64,000 nt of DNA, taken from positions 1-64,000 of the forward strand of contig CAYVUV010000093.1 in the NCBI GenBank assembly GCA_964455095.1, read 5' to 3'. Below the pieces are notes generated by a model. That model worked only from the letters and a program-made list of their open reading frames with translations. It made no database searches and was not told where the DNA came from. A program made the translations under genes and the position numbers. This DNA is from CAYVUV01 sp964455095. Lineage in GTDB: Bacteria; Desulfobacterota; Binatia; HRBIN30; CADEER01. Positions 26,972-35,305 of the stretch are shown here, in pieces (within the stretch, counting starts at the first letter, position 1; each line of letters starts with the position of its first letter).

Positions 26972-27927
26972 CCCGCGCCACCGGCGGCGGCGCACAGGTC
27001 GGCCTCGAGTCGGTCGACCAATTCGGCCAGTCGAGACAAATCTCGCGGCCTGCTGACGAAGGAGATCGGCACCTGCTGGGCGAGTTGCACGGCCGACTGG
27101 AAATGTTCCGCCTTTGAGCCGCATCCATCGAGGTAGCGAAATCTATAGGTGTGGCTTTTCAGCGCGGCGAAGCGACCGGAACCGACGACCGGCTCGAGGC
27201 GAATGTCGCCGCCCGCATCGGCGCGCAAGATGTAGATCCGGCTCACGGGCAGAGCGGAGGGGAAGAAGGACGTGTCGAGCGGCAAGGCGCGCTTCTCCAT
27301 CGCCCCTCGGATGCGGGGGAGATCCGCGCCGGCGATGTTGACGGAGGCGAGCGAGTCGAGCCACAGCTTCGCCTGCGGGTAACCGGCTTGGACCTCGGGC
27401 CAACCGCCTCTGCCCGCGCGCACGACGCTCAAGTCGTCGGTGAGGATCGGATACCCCCGCTCGCGGAACGCGAGCGCCAGGGTCGACTTGCCCGAGCCGG
27501 AGGTGCCGAGAAAGACGGCGCAGCGGCCACCGACCTCGATGGCGCTGCCGTGCAGGACCAGATCGTGCCGCTGATGGAGCAGCGCGCCAAGCGCAGAGCC
27601 GAGCAGGAACAAGCGGACGTCCTCCGCGTTCGCCTGCGCCTCTGGCTCGATGACGATGCGGTCGCCGCCGGTGACGAGATACCGCGCCACGCCGTCGATG
27701 CGCAGCAGGAGCGCACCCGCGGCGGCCTGCACTCGCGCCCTCACCAGAGTGGCTTGCGGCAGGTCCGCCGGCACGGCGCCACAATCGATGCGCGCGTCGG
27801 GAGCGCCTTCGCTGTCGTCGGGAATCAGCTCGGGAAGCGGCAGGGAGGAGCGAATCCTCAGCCCGAAGGCCCGATAGTCGCGTCGGTTTCGATGCACGTC
27901 GATCCGCTCAGAGCACGCCGCGCTCAT
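26968..27927 (-). CDS. HprK-related kinase (RiPP-associated)
   Basis: 319 residues. The P-loop FLGTSGSGKSTLALAFR is at about 139-155, preceded by the family strand LVLHGSAIEVGGR and followed by ILTDDLSVV (the HprK Asp/Asp segment). The N-terminal third is less conserved. This matches the HprK-like kinases in paeninodin-type lasso clusters (PadeK/ThcoK), which phosphorylate the C-terminal Ser of the precursor, and the HprK-related kinases of PqqD-containing RiPP systems, rather than genuine Hpr kinase: no HPr or PTS gene is near. Start ATG 27927 (MSAACSERID) is chosen where similarity begins. It is the first gene of the coupled minus-strand operon and diverges from the lipoprotein gene at 28006. 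Confidence 0.82.
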   Translation of the reverse strand: MSAACSERIDVHRNRRDYRAFGLRIRSSLPLPELIPDDSEGAPDARIDCGAVPADLPQATLVRARVQAAAGALLLRIDGVARYLVTGGDRIVIEPEAQANAEDVRLFLLGSALGALLHQRHDLVLHGSAIEVGGRCAVFLGTSGSGKSTLALAFRERGYPILTDDLSVVRAGRGGWPEVQAGYPQAKLWLDSLASVNIAGADLPRIRGAMEKRALPLDTSFFPSALPVSRIYILRADAGGDIRLEPVVGSGRFAALKSHTYRFRYLDGCGSKAEHFQSAVQLAQQVPISFVSRPRDLSRLAELVDRLEADLCAAAGGAG

Positions 27928-28005
27928 TGGAATCAAGGGGGCGGACGACCCGCGGCTTTGCACCGTTTTGCTTGCTGTCGTAGGTACGGACCCGGAGGAA
28001 GCGGG

Positions 28006-29223
28006 ATGGAGAAGCAACGGCGATGGAGAGCGCTCTGCGGATTCGCGCTGGTCGCGCTGCTCGCGGCGGCATGCGGGGACGATGGCGACAAGCCCGCAGG
28101 GTTCCGGTTCGGCATGATCCTCGTCGGTCCGCAGAACGACCACGGCTGGTCGCAGGCCCACTACGAGGCGGGGCGGTACGTGCTGGAACAGCTCCATTTG
28201 CCGGCCGACGCGCTGATCGTGTTGGACAAGGTGAACCCGGTCGACCGCCCGCAGACCTCGATCGAGTCCGTCGTCGACGACATGGTAGCCCAGGGGGCGC
28301 AGCTCATTTTCGCCACCTCGGACGACATGAAGGACGGCATCGAGGCGGCGGCCCTGGCGCACCCGGACGTGCCGATGATCTGGTCGTCAGGTGACAGCGC
28401 CTGGGCGGAGGGCAAGGCCTATCGGGGCGACCTGACCAACCTCGGCAACATCATGGGCAGGATCGAGTACGGCAAGATGATCGCCGGATGCGCGGCGGCG
28501 CTGACGACGCAATCCGGCCAGATCGCCTACCTCGGTCCGCTGATCAACGACGAGACGCGCCGGCTGGTGAACTCGGCTTACCTCGGAGCGCGCTACTGCT
28601 ACGAACACTTCCGCGATGAGGATCCCGCTCGCCTCGGCTTCGAAGTGAAGTGGATCGGCTTCTGGTTCAACATCCCCGGCGTCACGCTCGATCCGACGCA
28701 GGTCACCAATGAGCTGCTCGCAGCCGGAGCCGACGTGGTGATCTCGGGGCTCGACACGACCGAAGCTCTCGTGCGAGCCGGCGAGGTGGCGGCCGCTGGC
28801 GAGCCGGTGTGGGCCACGCCCTACAACTTCGCCGGTGGCTGTGCGGCGGCCCCGCAGGTCTGCCTGGGCGTCCCCTATTTCAATTGGGGCCCGGCGTATC
28901 TCCATACGGCGCAATCGGTGATCGACGGGCAATTCGAAGCGCAGTGGCAGTGGCTGGGGCCCGATTGGGCCGACATCAACGACCGCGACCGCAGTGCGGT
29001 GGGTTGGCTCTCGGGTGACGGACTCTCCGCCAACGCCCAGGCCGACCTCGACAGCTTCATCGCCGGCCTGGGCGCTGGGAACATCCAACTGTACGTCGGC
29101 CCGCTGCAGTGGCAGGACGGGACGACCTTCCTCGCCGATGGCGAGCACGCGACGGACTTCCAGCTCTGGTACACTGAGAAGTTGCTCGAAGGCATTGTCG
29201 GCGCCAGCGCTGCCTCCCGATAG
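28006..29223 (+). CDS. BMP-family substrate-binding lipoprotein
   Basis: 405 residues. The signal peptide ends in LLAAAC with the lipidated Cys23, then DDGDKPAG. The body (RFGMILVGPQNDHGWSQAHY) matches the BMP/Med family of periplasmic binding proteins, which feed nucleosides, purines or related ligands to ABC importers; no permease or ATPase lies nearby. The Shine-Dalgarno GGAGGAAGCGGG precedes the ATG. It diverges from the kinase gene with 78 bases between starts, which must hold both promoters. It may simply neighbour the RiPP locus, or sense or take up its product. Confidence 0.88.
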   Translation: MEKQRRWRALCGFALVALLAAACGDDGDKPAGFRFGMILVGPQNDHGWSQAHYEAGRYVLEQLHLPADALIVLDKVNPVDRPQTSIESVVDDMVAQGAQLIFATSDDMKDGIEAAALAHPDVPMIWSSGDSAWAEGKAYRGDLTNLGNIMGRIEYGKMIAGCAAALTTQSGQIAYLGPLINDETRRLVNSAYLGARYCYEHFRDEDPARLGFEVKWIGFWFNIPGVTLDPTQVTNELLAAGADVVISGLDTTEALVRAGEVAAAGEPVWATPYNFAGGCAAAPQVCLGVPYFNWGPAYLHTAQSVIDGQFEAQWQWLGPDWADINDRDRSAVGWLSGDGLSANAQADLDSFIAGLGAGNIQLYVGPLQWQDGTTFLADGEHATDFQLWYTEKLLEGIVGASAASR

Positions 29224-29273
29224 GAAAATCCATGAATCGGCAGGCATCCACATTGCCTTGTGACAGGGAGGCG

Positions 29274-30905
29274 TTAGTCCGAACACTCGTTCAATGCCGC
29301 ATCGACGGCCGCGACGAGCTCGTCGATCGTGATTTGGTCGCTGTTGTCGATGTCGAATGCTGCGCAGTCGTCGACCGATCGTTGGCCGAGCGCGATCGCA
29401 ACACCGGCGATCAACTCATCGATCGATACGATGCCGTCGCCTCCACAGTCGCCGTCGCACGTGATGGGAGTCGGAACCGTCGGGGTCGGACTGGCGGGAA
29501 GGGTCGGCATCGCAGTGTGCGTAGCGGTCCCGCTGGGTATCGCTTCGGGTGTCGGACTCGGTGGGTTCCGCGGCGTGCCCGTTGCCGATGGTAGCAGCGC
29601 GCCCGCGGGCGTCGGCGTTGCGCTCGGAGCCGGCGTCGCGGAGACGGTCGAGGTTGCTGTAGGAACGGAGGTCGCCTCGGCAAACCGTTGCCCGAACACG
29701 CCCTCGGAGCGGCCATCCTGACCGACGTAATAGTTTCCGCTCGACCAGACGACCACGAAGCCTCCGTCCGCAGCCATTCCCAAAGCCGGGTACACCTGAG
29801 GGTACGGGGTGTAGCTGTTGACCTGGAACTCCGTACCAACCGCCCGTCCCGCGCTGTCATAGCGTTGCCCGAATACGCTATAGCCACCGAATCTGTAGTC
29901 GCCGTCCTGGCTGCCGCTCTGCCAAACCACGACGAACGCTCCGTCTGTGCCGGCAGCAATCGCCGGAAATTCTTGCAGGTCCCAGGTATAGGTGTTGATC
30001 CGAAACTCCGTACCCAGGGGGCGCCCGGCCGTGTCGTAGCGTTGCCCGGCCACGCCAACTTCGTAGCCCTTCTGGTCGCCATGCCACACCACGACGAACG
30101 CTCCGGCCACGCCGGCCGCAACTGCCGGGGAGGCCTGGAAACCCTCCGTGTGCGTGTTGACCTGGAACTCTCCACCTACCGGCTGCCCATCGCGATCGTA
30201 AAGCTGCCCGAACACGGCGCTGACGCTGCCGTCTCGGTCGACGTCATCCCACACCACCACGAAGCTCCCGTCCTCGCCGACCGCTACCGCAGGGTTGCTC
30301 TGGGAACTCCGCGTGTGCGTGTTGACCTGAAACTCCCTGCCCACGGCATGTCCCGCGCTGTCATAGCGCTGACCGAACACACCCCAACTACTCTCGTCCT
30401 GGAAATTGCTGATCCACACCACCACGACGGTCCCATCAGCGCCCGCGGCTACATTCGCAAGGCCCTGCGTCATCCGGGTGTAGGTGTTCACCTGAAACTC
30501 TGTGCCCACCACCTGCCCGACGCTGTCGTAGCGCTGCCCGAATACGCCGTAGCCACCGTTGTCTCGCTCGCTGGCCCAGACGACCACGAAGGTCCCGTCT
30601 CCACCGGCCGCCATCGCCGGGCTGCGCTGCGGGGCTTCCGTGTATGTATTGACCTGAAACTCTTCGCCCACTGCTTGCCCGGCGCTGTCGTAGCGCTGGG
30701 CGAACACACCGAAGTTCTCGCCATCGCGGGGGCTGCTCCACGCCACCAGGAACGATCCATCCGCGCCGACCGCCACCGCCGGATCGCGCTGCGACCGATG
30801 CGTGTAGGTATTGACCTGAAACTCCGTCCCCACCGGCCTGATCTCGGCAACGACGCCGAGCGGCAACAGGAGCGAAGCGGCTCCGATCACGGTGCGGATC
30901 CCCAT
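29274..30905 (-). CDS. Secreted seven-repeat propeller protein with EF-hand tag
   Basis: 543 residues. A signal peptide (MGIRTVIGAASLLLPLGVV) precedes seven repeats of about 55 residues, each with the pattern GTEFQVNTYT, then PAVAxGxDGSFVVVW, then GVFGQRYDSAG. Seven blades would close one propeller. A Thr-Pro-Ala linker follows, and the last 65 residues are the paired EF-hand-like tag (CDGDCGGDGIVSIDELI and DNSDQITIDELVAAVDAAL). No enzyme motif is visible, so a surface or matrix protein is likely. The blades are almost identical at protein level. The 210 bases between this gene and the FGE gene hold no supported gene. Confidence 0.8.
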   Translation of the reverse strand: MGIRTVIGAASLLLPLGVVAEIRPVGTEFQVNTYTHRSQRDPAVAVGADGSFLVAWSSPRDGENFGVFAQRYDSAGQAVGEEFQVNTYTEAPQRSPAMAAGGDGTFVVVWASERDNGGYGVFGQRYDSVGQVVGTEFQVNTYTRMTQGLANVAAGADGTVVVVWISNFQDESSWGVFGQRYDSAGHAVGREFQVNTHTRSSQSNPAVAVGEDGSFVVVWDDVDRDGSVSAVFGQLYDRDGQPVGGEFQVNTHTEGFQASPAVAAGVAGAFVVVWHGDQKGYEVGVAGQRYDTAGRPLGTEFRINTYTWDLQEFPAIAAGTDGAFVVVWQSGSQDGDYRFGGYSVFGQRYDSAGRAVGTEFQVNSYTPYPQVYPALGMAADGGFVVVWSSGNYYVGQDGRSEGVFGQRFAEATSVPTATSTVSATPAPSATPTPAGALLPSATGTPRNPPSPTPEAIPSGTATHTAMPTLPASPTPTVPTPITCDGDCGGDGIVSIDELIAGVAIALGQRSVDDCAAFDIDNSDQITIDELVAAVDAALNECSD

Positions 30906-31116
30906 TGTTTGCCCCTTTGCGCGGAGCGGACCGAGACCATCCGCCCGACATTGAGTGTTGATACCTAAAGGGGGCCAGGGCGGTCAAAGATATCTTGTGT
31001 CTTCGCCTCTGGAGCGCTCATGGCGGCGTTGACCAGCCACAATCCCCGAAGCGAGCCGCTTGAGCGTCGCCGGACTCACGTTGGCGACGTCGCTCCCGAC
31101 GACGACGTGCATGCTG

Positions 31117-31935
31117 TCAACGAACGCAGCGGAACCCGGTGTCGCCGTTTCTGCGGCCGTTCGGCGCGTAGGCCTTGTCGGAGACGCGCAGCGCGATCGG
31201 GTAGTAGCTCCACGCGCCGCCGCGCATCTCGTGGCGCGTGTCGTTGCCGTCGAGGACGAACTCCCACACGTTGCCCGCCATGTCCTTGGCGCCGACGGGC
31301 GAGTCGCCGGCCGGGAACGACCCGACCGGCGCGGTCGAGATGAAGCCGTCGTCGAACTCCTTCAGGCCCCAGCGGTCGGGCTTGCTCTCGAGCAGCGTCT
31401 TGTCGGAGAGGTTCGCCTGCGGCGACGGCTTCACTGCCTCGTTGCCCCACGGGTAACGCCGCCCGTCCGTACCGCGCGCCGCGCGCTCCCATTCCACTGC
31501 CGTCGGCAGGCGTTTCTTCGCCCACTTGCAGAAGCCTCCAGCCGCCTCCCAGCTGATGCAGTTGATCGGATGCCGGTCGCGGTCCGGCTTGCCCCAGTTG
31601 CACGTCCACGCCAGGTCGGGCTCGTCCGCCGTCCCCGAGCTCGGCAGCTCGAGCCCCTGCGCGGAGCAAGCGCCCGTATCGACGCAGGCCCGGTACTGCG
31701 CGACGGTGACCTCGGTGACATCGATCTCGAACGCCGGCGTCTCGACGACACGGCCCGGCTTTTCGTCGTCCTCGCACTCCGTATCGACTGCGTCGTTACA
31801 GCCGATCAATCCCTTGCCGGCGGGCACGGCCACCATCGCCGGGCCGGCAGCAGGCGGCGGCGCCGCTACCACCTCGAACGGTGCCACGAACAGCGCCACC
31901 GTGAAGAGAAAGAAACACGCCATGAGCTCTCTCAT
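31117..31935 (-). CDS. Exported SUMF1/FGE-family protein
   Basis: 272 residues with a signal peptide (MACFFLFTVALFVAPFEVV). The FGE-sulfatase fold is shown by PAGKGLIGCND, the central DVTEVTVAQYRAC, RLPTAVEWERAARG, PWGN, DMAGNVWEFVLD and the C-terminal RGGAW/GFRCVR elements. Genuine formylglycine-generating enzymes use a Cys pair; here the final Cys in GFRC is present but the second is unclear, so this may be a non-catalytic or related sugar/protein-binding member. No sulfatase gene is adjacent. Confidence 0.85.
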   Translation of the reverse strand: MRELMACFFLFTVALFVAPFEVVAAPPPAAGPAMVAVPAGKGLIGCNDAVDTECEDDEKPGRVVETPAFEIDVTEVTVAQYRACVDTGACSAQGLELPSSGTADEPDLAWTCNWGKPDRDRHPINCISWEAAGGFCKWAKKRLPTAVEWERAARGTDGRRYPWGNEAVKPSPQANLSDKTLLESKPDRWGLKEFDDGFISTAPVGSFPAGDSPVGAKDMAGNVWEFVLDGNDTRHEMRGGAWSYYPIALRVSDKAYAPNGRRNGDTGFRCVR

Positions 31936-31957
31936 TCTCTTGCCGCCCCCATCGCAA

Positions 31958-32374
31958 CTACAACAGCTTCACGCGATTGCGTTTGGCCGCCGTTCGGAGC
32001 GGGCCGTCCCTGCACGCGAGCGGAAGCTTCTTTCGCAGTGCCAGCTCGAGATAGGCCGCGTCATACACGCTCAATCCGTAACGCGTCGCGAGCTCGGACA
32101 GCCTCCCAAAGGCCAGCGCCGCCATCTCGTGATCCAGGGCCACCGACAAATGCGCGAGCGCAGTCAGCGCCGCGACCCGTTCCTCCTCAGTGAGCTTCCC
32201 GCGCCGCGTGAGCACGAGCAAGGCGTTGGCGGTCTCGAGCGACCACAGCGCTGGCGCTCGCACGCCCGCCCCAGCCGCAATGGCATCGAGGAGCGCTTGT
32301 GACTGCGGCGTCGCCTGTGCGGGGTGGACCCAGGCGATGCCGATCGACGCATCGACGACAAATTCTTTCGTCAC
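31958..32374 (-). CDS. PIN-domain toxin (VapC-like)
   Basis: 138 residues. Acidic metal ligands of the PIN fold are visible: Asp8 in FVVDASIGIAW, Glu in SLETANALL, and the Asp in LSVYDAAYLELAL, with a final CRDGPL. PIN toxins cleave tRNA or rRNA. The ATG overlaps the antitoxin stop (ATGA), giving an antitoxin-toxin operon, 32634 to 31958. Confidence 0.88.
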   Translation of the reverse strand: MTKEFVVDASIGIAWVHPAQATPQSQALLDAIAAGAGVRAPALWSLETANALLVLTRRGKLTEEERVAALTALAHLSVALDHEMAALAFGRLSELATRYGLSVYDAAYLELALRKKLPLACRDGPLRTAAKRNRVKLL

Positions 32375-32634
32375 CGCCGACCTTCTTCGATGGCCGACCG
32401 AACCTCCGCGTCCGCAATCGATTCTTTCGCTTGGGTGCGGACGCGTATTCGCTCTTGGAGCTCCTTCAGCTCTGCGACCGCCTGTCGAACCGCGTTAAGC
32501 TGTCGTCCTTCTGCGGGAATCATCCTGGCAACGGGCTTGTCATGGCGGGTCACGACAACCTCCTCGCCGCCCGCCACTCGATCGAGCAGTTTGCCAAACC
32601 GATTCTTCGCCTCCAATGCCGTCACGGTGATCAT
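32371..32634 (-). CDS. Phd/YefM-family antitoxin
   Basis: 87 residues. The N-terminal MITVTALEAKNRFGKLLDRV and VVTRHDKPVARMIP segments are the Phd/YefM fold that binds its own promoter, and the C-terminal half is the extended toxin-binding helix. First gene of the pair with the PIN toxin; autoregulation of the operon is the family norm. The divergent monooxygenase gene begins 98 bases away. Confidence 0.88.
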   Translation of the reverse strand: MITVTALEAKNRFGKLLDRVAGGEEVVVTRHDKPVARMIPAEGRQLNAVRQAVAELKELQERIRVRTQAKESIADAEVRSAIEEGRR

Positions 32635-32731
32635 CGGGCGCAGAGAATAGCTAGTCAGTGGCTGTTTTACAACGCAGGAGGAGCCGTCGGCGCTCTCTAC
32701 AAAGAGCGGTGGGTAGGATACGACTCATGCC

Positions 32732-34513
32732 ATGAGCACGACAGACTTCGATGCGGATGCGCTGCGCGCGCGCTATCGCGCCGAGCGCGACAAGCGGCTG
32801 CGCGCCGACGGCAACGAGCAGTATGTCGAGATGGCGGGAACCTTCGCGCACTATCTCGACGATCCCTACACCGCCCCGATCGAGCGAGCGCCGCTCACCG
32901 ATGCGGTGGAAGTGGCGATCATCGGCGGCGGCTTTGGCGGCCTGCTGGTCGCCGCCCGCCTGCGGCTAGCCGGCATCGATGACCTGCGCTTGATCGAGAA
33001 GGGCGGCGACGTCGGCGGCACCTGGTACTGGAACCGCTACCCGGGCGCCGCCTGCGACGTCGAGTCGTACGTCTATCTGCCGCTGCTGGAAGAGGTCGGG
33101 TACGTGCCGAAGGAGAAATACTCCCGCGCCCCCGAGATCCTCGAGCACAGCCGCGCCATCGCGCGCCAGTTCGGGCTCTACGAACGCGCCTGTCTGCAGA
33201 CCGAGGTGACCGGCCTGCAGTGGGACGAGGGCGAGCGCCGCTGGATCGTGTCCACCAACCGCGGCGACCGCATGCGGGCCCGCTTCGTAGTGATGGCCAA
33301 TGGTCCGCTGCATCGGCCGAAGCTGCCCGGCATCCCCGGCGTCGAGTCGTTCGCCGGTCACTCCTTCCACACCAGTCGGTGGGACTATGCGTACACCGGC
33401 GGGACCAGCGAAGGTCACCTCGACCGGTTGCACGACAAGGTCGTGGGCGTCATCGGCACGGGGGCGACCGCCGTCCAGTGTGTGCCCCACCTCGGCGCCG
33501 CGGCGCGGCACCTGTATGTCTTCCAGCGCACGCCGTCGTCGATCGACGTGCGCGCCAACCGGCCCACCGATCCGAGCTGGGCGGCCGGCCTGGCGCCCGG
33601 TTGGCAGCGGCGGCGCATGGACAACTTCAACAACCTCGTGTCGGGGATCTTCGAGCCCGAGGATCTCGTCGGCGACGGCTGGACCGACATCATCGGCAAG
33701 CTGTTGCTGCGCCTGCGCGAGGCCGCGGCCGACGGCGGCGCGATGAGCGTCGCGGAGAGTCTCGAGCTGTCCGATTTCGAGAAGATGGAGCAGGTGCGCG
33801 CCCGCGTCGACGCACTGGTGGCCGACCCGACCACCGCCGCGGCGCTGAAGCCGTACTACCGATTGTTCTGCAAGCGCCCCTGCTTTCACGACGAGTACCT
33901 GCAGACCTTCAACCGCCCGAACGTGACGCTGGTCGACACCGACGGCAAAGGGGTCGAGCGCATCACGCCGGGCGGGGTCGTGGTCGCCGGGCGCGAGTAC
34001 GCCCTCGACTGCCTGATCTACGCCACCGGCTTCGAGGTCGGCACCGACTACTCGCGCCGCGCCGGCTATGAGGCCCGCGGCTGCGAGGGCCTGACCCTGA
34101 CCGAGAAGTGGCGCGACGGCGCGGCGACGCTGCACGGCTTCTACAGCCGCGGCTTCCCCAACTGCTTCATCGTCAGCCTCGTGCAGTCGGGCTTTTCGGT
34201 CAACTTCCCGCACATGTTGGACGAGCAGGCCAAGCACCTCGCCTACGTGCTGGGACAGGCCCGCACGCGCGGCGCGACGCGCATCGAAACCAGCCAGCAG
34301 GCGGAGGACGACTGGGTGCGCCAGATCCTCGACCTGGCGCAGATGAACGTCCAGTTCCTCGAGTCCTGCACGCCCGGCTACTACAACAACGAAGGCCGGC
34401 CGGCGGAACGCAGCGCGCGCGACGGCTTCTACGGCGGCGGCTCGCCGGCCTTCATCCGCCTGTTGGAAGACTGGCGCGCGCGCGGCGACCTGGCCGGGTT
34501 GGAGCTGTCCTGA
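32732..34513 (+). CDS. Flavin-dependent Baeyer-Villiger-type monooxygenase
   Basis: 593 residues. The FAD site is VAIIGGGFGGLL (about 61-72), the BVMO fingerprint FxGxxxHTxxW appears as FAGHSFHTSRW (about 208-218), and the NADPH site is VGVIGTGATAVQ (about 238-250). An N-terminal extension of about 60 residues matches cyclohexanone-monooxygenase-like enzymes. It would convert ketones or aldehydes to esters with O2 and NADPH. The next gene is small and unrelated in sequence, so no catabolic operon can be claimed. Confidence 0.9.
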   Translation: MSTTDFDADALRARYRAERDKRLRADGNEQYVEMAGTFAHYLDDPYTAPIERAPLTDAVEVAIIGGGFGGLLVAARLRLAGIDDLRLIEKGGDVGGTWYWNRYPGAACDVESYVYLPLLEEVGYVPKEKYSRAPEILEHSRAIARQFGLYERACLQTEVTGLQWDEGERRWIVSTNRGDRMRARFVVMANGPLHRPKLPGIPGVESFAGHSFHTSRWDYAYTGGTSEGHLDRLHDKVVGVIGTGATAVQCVPHLGAAARHLYVFQRTPSSIDVRANRPTDPSWAAGLAPGWQRRRMDNFNNLVSGIFEPEDLVGDGWTDIIGKLLLRLREAAADGGAMSVAESLELSDFEKMEQVRARVDALVADPTTAAALKPYYRLFCKRPCFHDEYLQTFNRPNVTLVDTDGKGVERITPGGVVVAGREYALDCLIYATGFEVGTDYSRRAGYEARGCEGLTLTEKWRDGAATLHGFYSRGFPNCFIVSLVQSGFSVNFPHMLDEQAKHLAYVLGQARTRGATRIETSQQAEDDWVRQILDLAQMNVQFLESCTPGYYNNEGRPAERSARDGFYGGGSPAFIRLLEDWRARGDLAGLELS

Positions 34514-34574
34514 CCGTTCGTTCAAGACGCCCAATCGTTTGACCGGGGCACCAACGAAGATTGTGCCCAACGGC

Positions 34575-35171
34575 ATGTCGAATCGCCGCAACCCCACTCG
34601 CGTTCCGACGACCCGCAATCGCGCGAAGCGTCTGGCGGCGCTCCGGACTCTGGGACTGGTTGCGGCCGGCGCCGCATTGCTCCTCTGGGTATCGCACAAT
34701 CGCCCCGAAGCGCCGACGACAGTTGCCGAACCACAGGTCTCACTGCGCAACGACCTCGCCGCGACCCCTCAGAAGCCAGCGCCACGCACCGTGTCGGAGC
34801 AGCAGGCAAGAGTCGCAGCCGAGGTTCTGCGCGGCTTTCCGCTCGATCAGAAGCCGCTGGCCGAGCCGATCGCGGTGTTGGCTCTCGTCGGCGATGACGA
34901 GGCGGCGGCGTATGCCAGCCAGCTGGCACAAGTCGTCAAAGCGGGGGGATGGGCCACGACCCTGGCGACGACCAGGGCGAGCTATTCAGGTGTCATGTGC
35001 CTGGTCGACAACGCCACGCAGTTTCCCGTCCACGCCCGGGCACTGACCCTCGCATTCGAGCAGGCCGGGATCGCGTGTACCGCGGCGAATAAGGGTGCGC
35101 CGCCGTCCAATCGAATCGAGATCGTCGTCGGTCACCAGGGCATCGGCGAGCTGCCCGGCGGGCCCCGATAG
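34575..35171 (+). CDS. Membrane-anchored hypothetical protein
   Basis: About 198 residues from ATG 34575 (210 from 34539). The N-terminal Arg-rich segment precedes one transmembrane helix (LGLVAAGAALLLWVS), so most of the protein lies outside the cytoplasm. The rest has VALVGDDEAAAYASQLAQVV and VCLVDN-type strands reminiscent of a small alpha/beta sensor, but I do not recognise it. It follows the monooxygenase by about 60 bases and may be cotranscribed. Confidence 0.6.
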   Translation: MSNRRNPTRVPTTRNRAKRLAALRTLGLVAAGAALLLWVSHNRPEAPTTVAEPQVSLRNDLAATPQKPAPRTVSEQQARVAAEVLRGFPLDQKPLAEPIAVLALVGDDEAAAYASQLAQVVKAGGWATTLATTRASYSGVMCLVDNATQFPVHARALTLAFEQAGIACTAANKGAPPSNRIEIVVGHQGIGELPGGPR

Positions 35172-35305
35172 GCCCGGCGGGATTTCTTCCCGTCAGCGAA
35201 GATCGCGATCGGGTTGCCGGCGGTGTGCCAGCTCACGCGCTGCCAGCGACCACGAAGGCCGTCCCGTTTTCACGACGAGGCCCAGACGCTACTTTGCCCG
35301 CACCC

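Noticed and set aside
30990..31116. 42-codon minus-strand frame beginning MHVVVGSDVANVSP
   Set aside because: Looks protein-like but is too short, has no clear ribosome site and no recognised family.
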